DNA of 64,000 nt from Mesorhizobium huakuii (GCF_014189455.1 NZ_CP050296.1:5328001-5392000), one strand, 5' to 3'; positions 18,087 to 27,221 are shown, counted from the first letter of the stretch. Translations and numbers: made by a program. The notes: generated by a model from the sequence alone, not told the origin.

Positions 18087-18965
18087 ATGACCGATGCCGC
18101 CATCGACATCAGAGCAGGGGCTTTCAAGCCTGGCACATCAGACGCCGAAATCGAAGCTGCCGCCGCGAAGGCGGCTACGCATCGCCGCCGCACCGTGATG
18201 TTCTGGCGGGTCGCCATCCTCCTTGCCTTTCTCGGCCTTTGGGAAGTCGCCGCGCGCGAGGCCTGGATCGATCCGTTCTTCTACGCGATGCCGAGCGCGA
18301 TCGCGCAGCGGCTCTATGAATGGACGACGGAAGGAACGTCCGAGGGGCCGCTCTGGTATCATCTCTATGTCACCATGGAGGAGTCGGTCATCGGCTTCGC
18401 GACCGGTTCGGTCGCCGGTATCATCATCGGCGTCGCGCTCGGTCGCAACCGGATGGCCGCCGACATTTTCTCGATCTACATCAAGGTCATCAATTCCATT
18501 CCGCGCGTGGTTCTGGCGCCGATCTTCATCATGATCCTCGGCCTCGGCCTCGCCTCGAAAGTGGCGCTTGCCTTCGTGATGGTATTCTTCGTCGTCTTCC
18601 ACAATGCCTTTCAGGGTGTGCGGGAAGCCGACAGGGCAATGATCGCCAATGCCCGCATCCTCGGCGCATCCAACTGGCAACTGACCCGCTCGGTGATTGT
18701 CCCGTCAGCGATGAGCTGGATCTTCGCCAGCCTGCATGTCAGCTTCGGCTTTGCCATTATCGGCGCGATTGTCGGCGAGTTCGTCGGCGCGCGCTTCGGC
18801 ATCGGCCTGCTGATCAACATCGCCAAAGGGTCCTTCGACGCCGCCGGCATGTACGCTGCGATCGTCATCGTCATGGTGGTGGCGCTTGGTGCCGAGTACC
18901 TGATGACGATGGTCGAGAGCCGCCTCGCAAAATGGCGCCCCCAGCCACTGAATGAGACGCAGTGA
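18087..18965 (+). CDS. ABC transporter permease, SsuC/TauC type
   Basis: A 292-residue membrane protein with about six hydrophobic segments after a polar N-terminus of some 35 residues, and the EAA-like cytoplasmic loop GVREADRAMIANARILGAS that contacts the ATPase. Family and operon position mark it as the permease of the SsuABC-like importer. AGGAGG stands right upstream of the ATG. It ends nine bases from the stop of the convergent histidine kinase gene. Confidence 0.9.
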   Translation: MTDAAIDIRAGAFKPGTSDAEIEAAAAKAATHRRRTVMFWRVAILLAFLGLWEVAAREAWIDPFFYAMPSAIAQRLYEWTTEGTSEGPLWYHLYVTMEESVIGFATGSVAGIIIGVALGRNRMAADIFSIYIKVINSIPRVVLAPIFIMILGLGLASKVALAFVMVFFVVFHNAFQGVREADRAMIANARILGASNWQLTRSVIVPSAMSWIFASLHVSFGFAIIGAIVGEFVGARFGIGLLINIAKGSFDAAGMYAAIVIVMVVALGAEYLMTMVESRLAKWRPQPLNETQ

Positions 18966-18973
18966 GCCATACG

Positions 18974-20332
18974 CTAGCCGCTCGCCAGCGGCAGCCGCAC
19001 TTCAACCACCAGACCGCCGGTCGCGCTATCCCCGAGGGTGACGCGACCGCCGGCATTCTCGACGACTTCGCGCACGATGGCGAGGCCAAGCCCGCTGCCT
19101 TCCTCGGTCGAGCCGGCGATACGGTAGAAGCGCTCGAACACATGGTCCCGCTCGTCCACCGGGATGCCGGGTCCGTCGTCGGCGACCGTCAGCACGGCGT
19201 CGCCAGCGACGGCCGCCAGCCTCACCGTGACGCTGCCGCCCGATGAGGAGTAGCGCAGCGCGTTGTCGACGAGGTTGACGATCATCTCGCGCAGCATGGT
19301 GCCGTCGCCGATGACCGGCACGGGGCCGGCCTCTTCCAGGCCAAGATCGATGTTGCGGGCGATTGCAACCGGCGCCTGAGCCTCCAGCACATGGCGGGCG
19401 GCGTCGGTCAGGTCGATGCGGTCGGCGCGCGGCCGCCGGCTGCCTGGTTCCGCCCGTGACAGGGTGAGCAATTGTTCGGCCAACCGCGCCAGCTTGCCGG
19501 AGCTTGCCTGCAGCGCCACCAGCGCCTCCTGGCGCGCGTCGGGGACAGTTTCGCGCAGCGCATAGCTCGCTTGCGTCGACAGCAGTGCCAGTGGGGTGCG
19601 CAATTGGTGCGCCGCATTGGCGATGAAGCGGCGCTGCGCCGACATCTGCGCCCGCACCCGCTCCATATAGGCGTTCAGCGCATCGATCAGCGGCCGGATC
19701 TCGTTTTGGGCACCCGGCACTTCGACCGGGTCGAGATCGCTGCGGCTGGGCGAGCGCACCGCGTCGCGCAGCCGGATCAAAGGTGCAAGGCCACGATGCA
19801 GGCCAAGCAGAACGAACAAGCCGGCAATCGCCACCAGCGCCAGCTGCTGGGCAAAGGCGCCAAACCAGAGACGCCGGACCATGGCATCGTGTCCGGCAAG
19901 CGTGACGCCAACGGTAACTGATATCGGCGAGTCGTCTCCGGCGCCGACCACCGTATGGCTGTAGGTAAGCAGCCGCAGCTGATGGTCGCGATAGGTGGCT
20001 TCAGTGTCGGAGGATTTCGGTGCCTCAGGCAGGTCCGGGTAGCCGGTCAGCAGCCGCCCTCCAGCAGCCTTGACATGATAGTAGACACTGTCGCGGTCGC
20101 CGGTGTCGAACATCTCGAGCGCCGCCGGCGGTATCGTGGCGTCGAGCACTCCCTCGCTCACGGCGACGCGTTCGGCAATCGCCCGGGCCGAACCCATCAG
20201 CATGCGATCGGTGACAAGGTCCGCGGTTGCCAGTGCGTTGCGGTGGCTGGTCCACAGATTGATGGTGACGAGCCCAACGAGCGGCAAGACCACCCAAGCC
20301 AGCAGTTGCAAGCGGAGACTGTTAATCCTCAT
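18974..20332 (-). CDS. Two-component sensor histidine kinase, TctE/QseC type (452 aa)
   Basis: A membrane segment at residues 8-28 is followed by a periplasmic domain of the 2CSK_N type (DSVYYHVKAAGGRLLTGYPD), a second membrane helix (LALVAIAGLFVLLGLH), a linker, the phospho-acceptor His242 in NAAHQLRTPLAL, and an ATPase domain with N box MIVNLVDNALRY, DDGPGIP and GSGLGLAIV. I start at ATG 20332, overlapping the response-regulator gene by 11 bases; the longer frame has no better start. TctE relatives sense carboxylates; the signal here is unknown. Convergent with the ABC importer but possibly unrelated to it. Confidence 0.92.
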   Translation of the reverse strand: MRINSLRLQLLAWVVLPLVGLVTINLWTSHRNALATADLVTDRMLMGSARAIAERVAVSEGVLDATIPPAALEMFDTGDRDSVYYHVKAAGGRLLTGYPDLPEAPKSSDTEATYRDHQLRLLTYSHTVVGAGDDSPISVTVGVTLAGHDAMVRRLWFGAFAQQLALVAIAGLFVLLGLHRGLAPLIRLRDAVRSPSRSDLDPVEVPGAQNEIRPLIDALNAYMERVRAQMSAQRRFIANAAHQLRTPLALLSTQASYALRETVPDARQEALVALQASSGKLARLAEQLLTLSRAEPGSRRPRADRIDLTDAARHVLEAQAPVAIARNIDLGLEEAGPVPVIGDGTMLREMIVNLVDNALRYSSSGGSVTVRLAAVAGDAVLTVADDGPGIPVDERDHVFERFYRIAGSTEEGSGLGLAIVREVVENAGGRVTLGDSATGGLVVEVRLPLASG

Positions 20333-20990
20333 GGCGCAAGAGATAGCCGAGGCCGCGCAACGTGACGATACGGACCCGCGACCCCTCGAGCTTCTTGCGC
20401 ACGCGATGCACATAGATCTCGATGGCGCTGGGGTCGGCGTCGGTCTCGAAGTCGTAGATCGCCGCCGAAAGCGCTGCCTTGCTCACCGTGCGCCCGGCCT
20501 TGACCATCAATTGCTCCAGCACCGCATGTTCGCGCGGCGTCAATGCCAGCGTCTCACCGGCGAGCGAAAACAGCCTTGTGTTGGTGTCGAAAACGAGATC
20601 GCCGCAGGCAACGACAGGTGCTGTGCGGTCATTGGCGCGTCGCAGCTGGGCCCGGATACGGGCCTCGAGCTCCTCGATCTGGAATGGCTTGGCCAGATAG
20701 TCGTCGGCGCCTTCATTGAGGCCCTTGACCCGACCGTCAAGGCTGGCATTGGCGGTCAGCACGATCACCGGCACCCGGTTGCCGCGCGCCCGCAGCAGGC
20801 GCAGCACCTCCAGGCCGCTCATGCGCGGCAGCGCCAGGTCGAGGATGACAAGCGCGTGGTCGCCCGCCGCCAACGCATACTCGACATCCTCGCCGTCATG
20901 GACGATGTCGACCACATAATTCGCCTGGCGCAGGGTCTTGCCCAGCCAGTCGGCCAGTTCGTGATTGTCCTCGACAAGCAGCAGTCGCAT
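20322..20990 (-). CDS. OmpR/PhoB-family response regulator (222 aa)
   Basis: Receiver domain with Asp8, phospho-acceptor Asp51 (VILDLALP) and the conserved lysine in DDYLAKPF, then a winged helix of the OmpR type (LTPREHAVLEQLM, EIYVHRVRKKLE, TLRGLGYLL). It precedes and overlaps the kinase gene, forming a QseBC/TctDE-like pair. It would bind promoter DNA when phosphorylated by its partner. No obvious target operon is marked; the 480-base gap upstream is the likely place for autoregulation. Confidence 0.93.
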   Translation of the reverse strand: MRLLLVEDNHELADWLGKTLRQANYVVDIVHDGEDVEYALAAGDHALVILDLALPRMSGLEVLRLLRARGNRVPVIVLTANASLDGRVKGLNEGADDYLAKPFQIEELEARIRAQLRRANDRTAPVVACGDLVFDTNTRLFSLAGETLALTPREHAVLEQLMVKAGRTVSKAALSAAIYDFETDADPSAIEIYVHRVRKKLEGSRVRIVTLRGLGYLLRHED

Positions 20991-21472
20991 CTTCTATGGC
21001 AGTCCGGATCCATTTCCCAGCGGATCGCCTTGGGCGTGATCGGCCGCGGCACCCCTGATCTCTCTTGAATGAGCGACAGTATCGATCCCAACGCAAGAAA
21101 AATGCGCGTCTCGCGGCTAGGGGTAACAGCAGATCCTTACAGGCTCAGGTCGGCCTATTTTCACCCACAAATCGAACCGGTCGGTTCAAGTTATGTTGAC
21201 GGACCGTGAGCGGATGATGGATGCCGGCTGGGTGAATCGCCGCATCGTTCGCTGGATGTTTCCATATAACCATATGATATTAATAAATAAAATGGTCTTT
21301 GCCTGACCTTCTGGCCGAAGTTCAAGGTCTGGATTCGGTGCGTGATGGAACATCTTCGTGATTGGAAGTCGACGAACGAAAAACCCACTTCCGACTTGTC
21401 CGAGCGACGCGAAATTCCTCCCAAGGGCACGCCACTAGACGGACTGAAAAGAGAAATACTGGAGTACTTAAA
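20991..21472. promoter_or_regulatory. 482-bp gap between the response regulator and the DUF680 gene
   Basis: Divergent promoter region. It contains an inverted repeat GAACC-GGTC-GGTTC (21174-21187) and an AT-rich patch around 21262-21293 that stands out against the GC-rich background and could hold the promoter for the downstream small exported protein. A 30-codon frame inside (from 21214) has no ribosome site and I do not call it a gene. Confidence 0.4.
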
Positions 21473-21706
21473 ATGACCAAGATCGCACTTACCGCTGCTG
21501 CCATCCTCGTTGCCACCGGCAGCGCCTTCGCCAGCAGCGACCATTATGGCTCGGACAACGTCAACCAGCCGGCTGTTACCACGCACTCGAGCAACATCGA
21601 CCACAGCTACACGGCTTCGACCCGCAAACCGGTCGAGCACCACGGCTTCAAGCTGACGCCCGATTCGGTCCAGCCGGAATCCGGTCAGGGGATCTGGGGC
21701 AACTAA
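21473..21706 (+). CDS. DUF680-type small exported protein, copy 1 (77 aa)
   Basis: A signal peptide (MTKIALTAAAILVATGSAFA, cleavage after AFA) precedes a short mature region beginning SSDHYGSDNVNQP and ending GQGIWGN. This pattern is the DUF680 family, small proteins expanded in Mesorhizobium and allies; no function is known. GGAG stands nine bases before the ATG. A paralogue with the same beginning and end lies 226 bases downstream, and each is separated by its own hairpin. Upstream frame extension to 21362 is not supported. Confidence 0.8.
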   Translation: MTKIALTAAAILVATGSAFASSDHYGSDNVNQPAVTTHSSNIDHSYTASTRKPVEHHGFKLTPDSVQPESGQGIWGN

Positions 21707-21734
21707 GCCAACGCTCAAGCAGGCCTCGATGACA

Positions 21735-21770
21735 AAGAGCGGTGGGTTTGACCCGCCGCTCTTGTTTTTT
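21735..21770 (+). terminator. Rho-independent terminator after DUF680 copy 1
   Basis: A 13-base stem from AAGAGCGGTGGGT to ACCCGCCGCTCTT (one G-T pair) with a three-base loop, followed by GTTTTTT. A clear intrinsic terminator, showing that the two DUF680 genes are separate transcription units. Confidence 0.85.
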
Positions 21771-21839
21771 GCGTGGCAGGGCAGGCACGGGCTGGCGTCG
21801 GTCTGAGTAGCCGGTCTTCAAACCGGCGGGAAAGCTCCG

Positions 21840-21861
21840 CCTCCGGGAATAAAACCGGAGG
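21840..21861 (+). repeat. Hairpin in the leader of DUF680 copy 2
   Basis: Seven-base arms CCTCCGG and CCGGAGG with an eight-base loop, about 70 bases before the start of the second DUF680 gene. A preceding short stem around 21810-21827 (GCCGG/CCGGC) makes the leader look structured. Function unknown. Confidence 0.35.
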
Positions 21862-21932
21862 GCCTCGGGTCTTACCTCCAGCGGAACCCGTCCTCCCAAG
21901 ACGCCGCCCAACGGAAGAACCAGGAGATTGAA

Positions 21933-22172
21933 ATGAACAAGATCGCTCTCGCTATCGCCGCCATCCTCCTTGCGACCGGCGGCGCCTTTGCCGGCAGTGA
22001 CCATTATGGCTCCGACAATGCCAATCAGCCGGTTGCTTCGGTCGCCGGCGTGGATCATGCCGTCACCGGCGCGGTCAAGAACACGGACATGGCCGGGCAC
22101 AAGGCAGCCGACACCAGGATGAAGACCACCACCGACTGGCCGGAATCCGGCCAGGGTATCTGGGGGAACTAA
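21933..22172 (+). CDS. DUF680-type small exported protein, copy 2 (79 aa)
   Basis: Signal peptide MNKIALAIAAILLATGGAFA, then GSDHYGSDNANQPV, a variable centre and the C-terminus PESGQGIWGN. It shares the beginning SDHYGSDN-NQP and the last ten residues with copy 1, while the middle differs, so selection seems to act on the two ends. A purine-rich GGAG site lies upstream of the ATG. Periplasmic or secreted; role unknown. Confidence 0.8.
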   Translation: MNKIALAIAAILLATGGAFAGSDHYGSDNANQPVASVAGVDHAVTGAVKNTDMAGHKAADTRMKTTTDWPESGQGIWGN

Positions 22173-22228
22173 CGTTTCCAGCGCGCGTACGACGGGCTTG
22201 GCCTGCAGCCGCCCGGCCTGGAATTGCT

Positions 22229-22738
22229 CTAGCTCAGATCCTTTGGACGCAGGCAATGCGTCAGCCGCCCGGACGAAAGGCCAGACCAGTCGCCATCGAA
22301 GACGAAGCGCGCGAGGGCTGCGGTCGGAAACTTTTCCTCGAGCCTCTTGCGTGCTTTGGTCTCCGAGCCTGAGCCGGCAAGCTGTTTCGCCAGATCCTCC
22401 AGGCCCGGATTATGGCCGACCACCGCCAGGCAAGCGCTCGACGGCTCGGCTTTGTGAATCTGGCTCAGAATATCCGCCGCCGAAGCGTCGTAGAGCGCAT
22501 CGACAAACGCGACTCGGGGATGCATCGGCAGTTCCGCGGCGACCAGCCGCCAGGTGTCGCGGGTGCGCAGCGCCGACGACACCAGCACCTGATCCGGCAG
22601 CCAGTCGCGCGCTGCAAGCTCCCGCCCGATCAATCGGGCCGCCTTCAATCCGCGTTGCGCGAGCGGCCGGTCGAAATCATCGAGAGCAGGGTCGTCCCAG
22701 CTCGATTTGGCATGGCGAAGCAGAAGCAGTTGTCTCAT
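22229..22738 (-). CDS. SixA-type phosphohistidine phosphatase (histidine phosphatase superfamily)
   Basis: A 169-residue protein with the RH-motif LLLRHAKSSWDDP at the N-terminus (His9 as phospho-acceptor), a second arginine in SSALRTRDTW, and the late catalytic His in VVGHNPGLEDL. Length and motifs are those of SixA-like phosphatases that dephosphorylate histidine phosphotransfer proteins; the target in this organism is unknown. It sits 15 bases downstream of purN on the same strand and may be its last cotranscribed gene. Confidence 0.85.
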   Translation of the reverse strand: MRQLLLLRHAKSSWDDPALDDFDRPLAQRGLKAARLIGRELAARDWLPDQVLVSSALRTRDTWRLVAAELPMHPRVAFVDALYDASAADILSQIHKAEPSSACLAVVGHNPGLEDLAKQLAGSGSETKARKRLEEKFPTAALARFVFDGDWSGLSSGRLTHCLRPKDLS

Positions 22739-22753
22739 CGCGGCACTCTCGGC

Positions 22754-23460
22754 TCACGGCGTGATCCGCGCCAGATGCTCCAGGTCGGCTTCTTCGCGCA
22801 GCGGATCGGGCGCCATCACTACCGAGGTGCCGTTGTCGGCATCGTCGGCAAAGTGGGCAAGCACCGTGCGCCCGGCCTCCATGCGCGCCTTGCCTTCGGC
22901 GACCAGCCCGAGCGCCAGCGGATAGAGCCGATGCTCGGCCTTCAGTACTCGAGCAGCCAGCGTATCGGCATTGTCGCCGACCATCACCGGCACGGCCGCC
23001 TGGGCGATGATCGGCCCGTCATCCATTTCCGACGTGACGAAATGCACGGTGCAGCCATGGATGCGCAGGCCGGCGGCCAGCGCGCGCGCATGGGTGTCGA
23101 GGCCCTTGAATGCCGGCAGCAGGGCAGGGTGGATGTTGATCATCCGGCCCTGCCATTTCTGGACGAAGCCGGAGGAGAGGATGCGCATGTAGCCGGCCAG
23201 CGCCACGATCTCGGCGTTGAAGGCCGTGAGCGCCGCGTCGATCGCCGCGTCATGCGCCTGCTTGCTGCCATGGCCGGCACGCGAAATGACCTGCGTGGCG
23301 ATGCCGCGCGCCTTGGCGACGCCGAGGCCGGCGGCATCAGCCTTGTCGGAAATGACGCCGACGATCTCGGCTGGAAAGGCCGGGTCGCTGGCCGCCGCGA
23401 TCAGCGCGGTCATGTTGGAACCGCGCCCGAGATCAGGACGACCGTGCGTTTTCTGCTCAT
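22754..23460 (-). CDS. purN: Phosphoribosylglycinamide formyltransferase, frame disrupted near the N-terminus
   Basis: Transfers a formyl group from 10-formyl-THF to GAR in purine synthesis. The body is intact: [12 protein letters not shown] (catalytic Asn and His), [20 protein letters not shown] with the catalytic Asp. The start ATG at 23460 overlaps the purM stop by four bases. Its frame reads [13 protein letters not shown] then hits a stop; the expected continuation [13 protein letters not shown] needs one more base near 23423-23428. The rest stays open from ATG 23413, but that product would lack the first beta strand and the GRGSN substrate loop. So either a base was missed in a GC run or the gene is inactive. 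Confidence 0.8.
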
Positions 23461-24566
23461 AGGCCGATCGAACCCCGATAGATGACGCCGGCGTCGCGTC
23501 GCGGCACGATGCGACCGATCGGCGTTACCGTCTCGCCGGCTTCCTGCAGCACGGCGGCGACTTGCGCCGCCTGGCCGGAGGCAACCGCCAGGATCATGCC
23601 GATGCCGCAATTGAAGGTGCGCATCATCTCTTCGGGCGCCACACCGCCGGTCTTGGACAGCCACGAGAACACCGCTGGTACGTCGATGGCTTCGAGATCG
23701 AGTTCGGCCGAAAAATCCTTGGGCAGCACGCGCGGAATGTTTTCGGGAAAACCGCCGCCGGTGATGTGCGCCAGCGCCTTGATGCCATGTGTGTTGCGAA
23801 TGGCCTTGAGGATCGACTTGACGTAGATGCGGGTCGGTTCGAGCAGCGCCTCGGCCAGTGTCGCGTCGTCGTTGAACGGCGCCGGATCGCTCCACGAAAG
23901 GCCGCTTGCGGCGACGATGCGGCGCACCAGCGAAAAACCGTTCGAATGCAGGCCCGAGGAAGCGAGACCCAAAAGCACGTCGCCTTCGACGATGTCGTCC
24001 GTGGGCAAAAGCTGGCCGCGTTCTGCGGCACCCACGGCAAAGCCCGCGAGGTCATAATCCTTGCCGTGATACATGCCCGGCATTTCCGCCGTCTCGCCGC
24101 CGATCAGCGCGCAGCCGGCCTGCCGGCAGCCTTCGGCAATGCCGCCGACGATCGCAGCGCCCTGGTCGGGGTCGAGCTTGCCGGTGGCGAAATAGTCGAG
24201 GAAGAACAGCGGTTCGGCGCCCTGCACGACGATGTCGTTGACACACATGGCGACGAGGTCGATGCCGATCGTGTCGTGCTTGCCGGCATCGATGGCGATC
24301 TTGAGCTTGGTGCCGACGCCGTCATTGGCGGCGACCAGTACAGGATCGCTGAAGCCGGCAGCCTTGAGGTCGAACAGGCCGCCGAAACCGCCGATCTCGC
24401 CATCCGCACCCGGCCGCCGTGTGGCGCGCACCAGCGGCTTGATCTTCTCGACCATGAGATTGCCGGCATCGATATCGACGCCGGCCTCGGCATAGGTGAG
24501 CCCGTTCCTGCGCTTGCTCGTTTTGGGCTGGCCCGTTTTGGGCTGGCTTGTTTCGCGCTTGCTCAT
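23457..24566 (-). CDS. purM: Phosphoribosylformylglycinamidine cyclo-ligase (AIR synthetase)
   Basis: A 369-residue enzyme of the PurM/ThiL ATP-binding superfamily that closes the imidazole ring of AIR from FGAM with ATP. Signatures are [12 protein letters not shown] near the N-terminus, [44 protein letters not shown] and [14 protein letters not shown] start at ATG 24566 (AGGA nine bases upstream); the first 18 residues are a lysine, threonine and glutamine-rich tail with a short repeat ([11 protein letters not shown]) beyond the usual family start. The frame remains open further upstream but without protein-like sequence. purN overlaps its stop codon. Confidence 0.95.
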   Translation of the reverse strand: MSKRETSQPKTGQPKTSKRRNGLTYAEAGVDIDAGNLMVEKIKPLVRATRRPGADGEIGGFGGLFDLKAAGFSDPVLVAANDGVGTKLKIAIDAGKHDTIGIDLVAMCVNDIVVQGAEPLFFLDYFATGKLDPDQGAAIVGGIAEGCRQAGCALIGGETAEMPGMYHGKDYDLAGFAVGAAERGQLLPTDDIVEGDVLLGLASSGLHSNGFSLVRRIVAASGLSWSDPAPFNDDATLAEALLEPTRIYVKSILKAIRNTHGIKALAHITGGGFPENIPRVLPKDFSAELDLEAIDVPAVFSWLSKTGGVAPEEMMRTFNCGIGMILAVASGQAAQVAAVLQEAGETVTPIGRIVPRRDAGVIYRGSIGL

Positions 24567-24782
24567 CGCAATTTTCCTGCTCGTTTGCGGGCTCTTCGCA
24601 TGAACGGTTTCGGTCCGCAAGGATAACGGCGGAACCGAGCGCCATTTGGCCTGACAAAAGCGTGGATAGCATTTTCCGACATTCGCGGCGAACACCGTGA
24701 CAGCCGAATTGCGCGGCACGGAGCTTGCGGCGCCTCTCCATCTCCATCATCTATCCCTGACCTGAGAGGACGGGCCGAGCAT

Positions 24783-25340
24783 TTGACCATCCCCAACCTG
24801 ATCACCATCCTGCGCCTTGTGCTGGTGCCTGCCGTGGTGCTGGCCATGCTGCAGGCGCGCTGGGACTGGGCCTTTGCTGGCTTCGTCATTGCCGGCGCCT
24901 CGGATGGCGTCGACGGCTTCATCGCCCGCCGTTTCAACCAGCAGTCCAGGCTCGGCGCCTATCTCGATCCGATGGCCGACAAACTGCTTTTGGTTTCGGT
25001 GTTCGTCGTCATGGGCTTCATCGGACAATTGCCGCTGTGGCTGGTCGTCACCATGGTGTCGCGCGACGCGCTGATCGTCTGCGCGGTTTTGTTGTCCACC
25101 GTCATGGCTCATCCGGTCGAGATAAAACCGTTTCTGGTGTCGAAGGCCAATACCGCCATCCAGATCGTGCTGGCGGCGGTCGTGCTGGGGGAACTGGCCT
25201 TTGCCGTGCATCTCGACCCTCTGCGGCCAGCCCTCATATTGCTGTCCGGGGTCTTGACCGTGGCTTCGGCCGCAGCCTATCTCGTCGCTTGGCTGAGGCA
25301 TATGAGCGGCTATGGCGAAGGCTCCAATCCGGACATCTGA
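24783..25340 (+). CDS. CDP-alcohol phosphatidyltransferase (cardiolipin synthase/PgsA-like)
   Basis: A 185-residue membrane protein with the CDP-alcohol signature DGVDGFIARR and GAYLDPMADK, containing the aspartates that bind metal and substrate. Four to five hydrophobic helices follow. It begins with a TTG codon (MTIPNLITILRLVLVP), the typical N-terminus of the family. It uses a CDP-diacylglycerol-type substrate in the inner membrane; which phospholipid is made is not determinable. The stop overlaps the next gene by 29 bases, and this three-gene unit (transferase, AI-2E permease, HdaA-like) is a familiar rhizobial arrangement. Confidence 0.88.
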   Translation: MTIPNLITILRLVLVPAVVLAMLQARWDWAFAGFVIAGASDGVDGFIARRFNQQSRLGAYLDPMADKLLLVSVFVVMGFIGQLPLWLVVTMVSRDALIVCAVLLSTVMAHPVEIKPFLVSKANTAIQIVLAAVVLGELAFAVHLDPLRPALILLSGVLTVASAAAYLVAWLRHMSGYGEGSNPDI

Positions 25341-26520
25341 GAAAGAAGCGGCGGTGATCGAGGCTGCGGCCGCCGATCTTGCCGCGGGCTCAGCGTTTCG
25401 CCGCCAGATCTTCTTCTGGCTGGCCGGCGTCGCCGGACTTGCGCTCTTCCTCTATATCTTCAGCGACATCCTGCTGCCCTTCGTCGCTGGCATGGTGCTG
25501 GCCTATTTCCTCGACCCGGTCGCCGACCGGCTGCAGCGGCTCGGCCTGTCGCGCTTCATGGCGACGGTGGTCATCCTCATCACCTTCCTCATCGTGCTGG
25601 TGCTGGCCTTCGTCATCCTCATTCCGGTACTGGCGACGCAGATGGCCGATTTCGCGGGCAAACTGCCGGAATATCTGACCCGGCTGCAGAGCCTGATCAC
25701 CTCTTTCGATCCGAAATGGCTGGAGCAGAAGTTCGGCGTCAACGCCAATGGCTTGCGCGACGGGCTGAATTCGCTGCTGACTTCCGGTTTTGGCCTGATC
25801 ACCACGGTCTTCACCTCGCTGTGGAGTTCCGGCATGGCGCTGGTCTCGGTGGTCAGCCTGTTCGTGGTGACGCCTGTGGTCGCCTTCTACATGCTGCTCG
25901 ACTGGGACCGCATGGTGGCGGTCATCGATAGCTGGGTGCCGCGCGACCATGTCGCGACCGTGCGCGTCATTGCGCGCGACATCAACACCGCCACCGCCGG
26001 CTTCGTGCGCGGCCAGGGCACGCTCTGCCTCGTGCTGGGCGCCATGTATGCCACCGGCCTGACGCTGACCGGGCTGAACTTCGCCATCCTCATCGGCCTG
26101 TTTGCCGGTCTGATCTCCTTCATCCCCTATGTCGGCTCGCTGACCGGTCTGGTGCTGGCCGTCGGCGTCGCCTTCGTCCAGTTCTGGCCGGACGGGACGA
26201 TGATCGCTGCCGTTGCGGTGGTGTTCTTCATCGGCCAGTTCATCGAAGGCAACATCCTGCAGCCCAGGTTGGTCGGCAAAAGTGTCGGCCTGCATCCGGT
26301 ATGGCTGATGTTCGCGCTGTTCGCCTTCGGCGCGCTGTTCGGCTTTGTCGGCCTGCTGATTGCCGTGCCGGCTTCCGCCGCCGTCGCCGTTCTGGTGCGC
26401 TTTGCCATCGCCCGCTATCTCGAATCGCCGCTCTACAAGGGCCACGCGACGGAGCCCGCGCCGCCGCTGCCGGCCGATCGCGGCGGCGGCCACCGCACGC
26501 AACCGCGTCGCTTGAAGTGA
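25312..26520 (+). CDS. AI-2E family transporter (PerM-like), 402 aa
   Basis: Hydrophobic protein with about seven to eight membrane segments in the PerM/TqsA pattern: a first pair of helices (LALFLYIFSDILLPFVAGMV), a large soluble loop with DFAGKLPEYLTRLQ, and the C-terminal block IPYVGSLTGLVLAV and FIEGNILQPRLVGKSVGLHP, the family's best-conserved stretch. Transport substrate is not established for most members. ATG at 25312 overlaps the previous gene; a GTG at 25354 is an alternative start. The stop overlaps the next start codon (GTGA). Confidence 0.9.
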   Translation: MAKAPIRTSEKEAAVIEAAAADLAAGSAFRRQIFFWLAGVAGLALFLYIFSDILLPFVAGMVLAYFLDPVADRLQRLGLSRFMATVVILITFLIVLVLAFVILIPVLATQMADFAGKLPEYLTRLQSLITSFDPKWLEQKFGVNANGLRDGLNSLLTSGFGLITTVFTSLWSSGMALVSVVSLFVVTPVVAFYMLLDWDRMVAVIDSWVPRDHVATVRVIARDINTATAGFVRGQGTLCLVLGAMYATGLTLTGLNFAILIGLFAGLISFIPYVGSLTGLVLAVGVAFVQFWPDGTMIAAVAVVFFIGQFIEGNILQPRLVGKSVGLHPVWLMFALFAFGALFGFVGLLIAVPASAAVAVLVRFAIARYLESPLYKGHATEPAPPLPADRGGGHRTQPRRLK

Positions 26521-27221
26521 CCGCCCAGCGAACCGATCCGCCGCGCCAGCTGCCGCTCGATCTCGGCCACGGCACCGGCTATTCGCGCGACGAACTCGTC
26601 GTCTCCGGCACCAACAACCAGGCGGCGGCCCTGGTCGACCGCTGGCCGGACTGGCCCTCACCGGTGGTGGTGCTGGCAGGTCCCGCCGGCTCCGGCAAGA
26701 CGCATCTGGCCGCCATCTGGCGCGCGCGTGCCAACGCTGTGGGTGTCGATGCCAGGCGTATTGGCGACAGCATAGCGAACCTCGGCGCCCGGCCGGCGCT
26801 GATCGACGATGTCGATGCGCGCGCAATCGACGAACAAGGCCTGTTCCATCTGATCAATGCGGTGCGTGGCGCCGGCTCGACGCTGCTGTTGACCGCACGG
26901 CGCTTTCCCTCGGCCTGGGGTGTTTCGCTGCCCGATCTGGCCTCGCGACTGAAGGCGGCGGCGACCGTCGAAATCCACGAGCCCGACGACCTCCTGCTCG
27001 CCGGTGTGATCACCAAACTGTTCGCCGACCGCCAGGTCGAGGTCGAACCGCATGTCGTGCAGTATCTGGTGCGGCGTATCGAACGCTCGCTGGCGACAGC
27101 CATGCGCGTGGTCGAGCGGCTGGACCGCACCGCGCTCGAGCGCAAGACGCCGATCACCCGGGCGCTTGCCGCCGAAACGGTCAACGCCATGGACGAAGGG
27201 CAGGGCGCGTTCGAGATTTAG
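26517..27221 (+). CDS. hdaA: DnaA-related protein, HdaA-like
   Basis: A 234-residue AAA+ protein resembling the central ATPase domain of DnaA without the DNA-binding domain. It begins with a stretch QRTDPPRQLPLDLGHGTGYS, where QLPLDL is the clamp-binding motif typical of Hda, followed by the P-loop LAGPAGSGKTHLA and the C-terminal lid with LVRRIERSLATAMRVVERLD. HdaA proteins inactivate DnaA-ATP with the sliding clamp. GTG start overlaps the AI-2E gene stop by four bases, so it is translationally coupled. The Walker B region is DDVDAR-like (ALIDDVDARAI). Confidence 0.85.
   Translation: MTAQRTDPPRQLPLDLGHGTGYSRDELVVSGTNNQAAALVDRWPDWPSPVVVLAGPAGSGKTHLAAIWRARANAVGVDARRIGDSIANLGARPALIDDVDARAIDEQGLFHLINAVRGAGSTLLLTARRFPSAWGVSLPDLASRLKAAATVEIHEPDDLLLAGVITKLFADRQVEVEPHVVQYLVRRIERSLATAMRVVERLDRTALERKTPITRALAAETVNAMDEGQGAFEI

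Noticed and set aside
21214..21306. 30-codon frame MMDAGWVNRRIVRW in the gap before the DUF680 genes
   Set aside because: No ribosome site and AT-rich promoter-like DNA; not supported as a gene.
21805..21835. CGGTCTTCAAACCGG looked like a selenocysteine tRNA anticodon arm
   Set aside because: No matching acceptor, T-arm (GGTTCGA) or discriminator was found around it, so no tRNA can be folded.
24567..24719. Longer N-terminus for purM
   Set aside because: The extension is not protein-like and ATG 24566 has an AGGA site.
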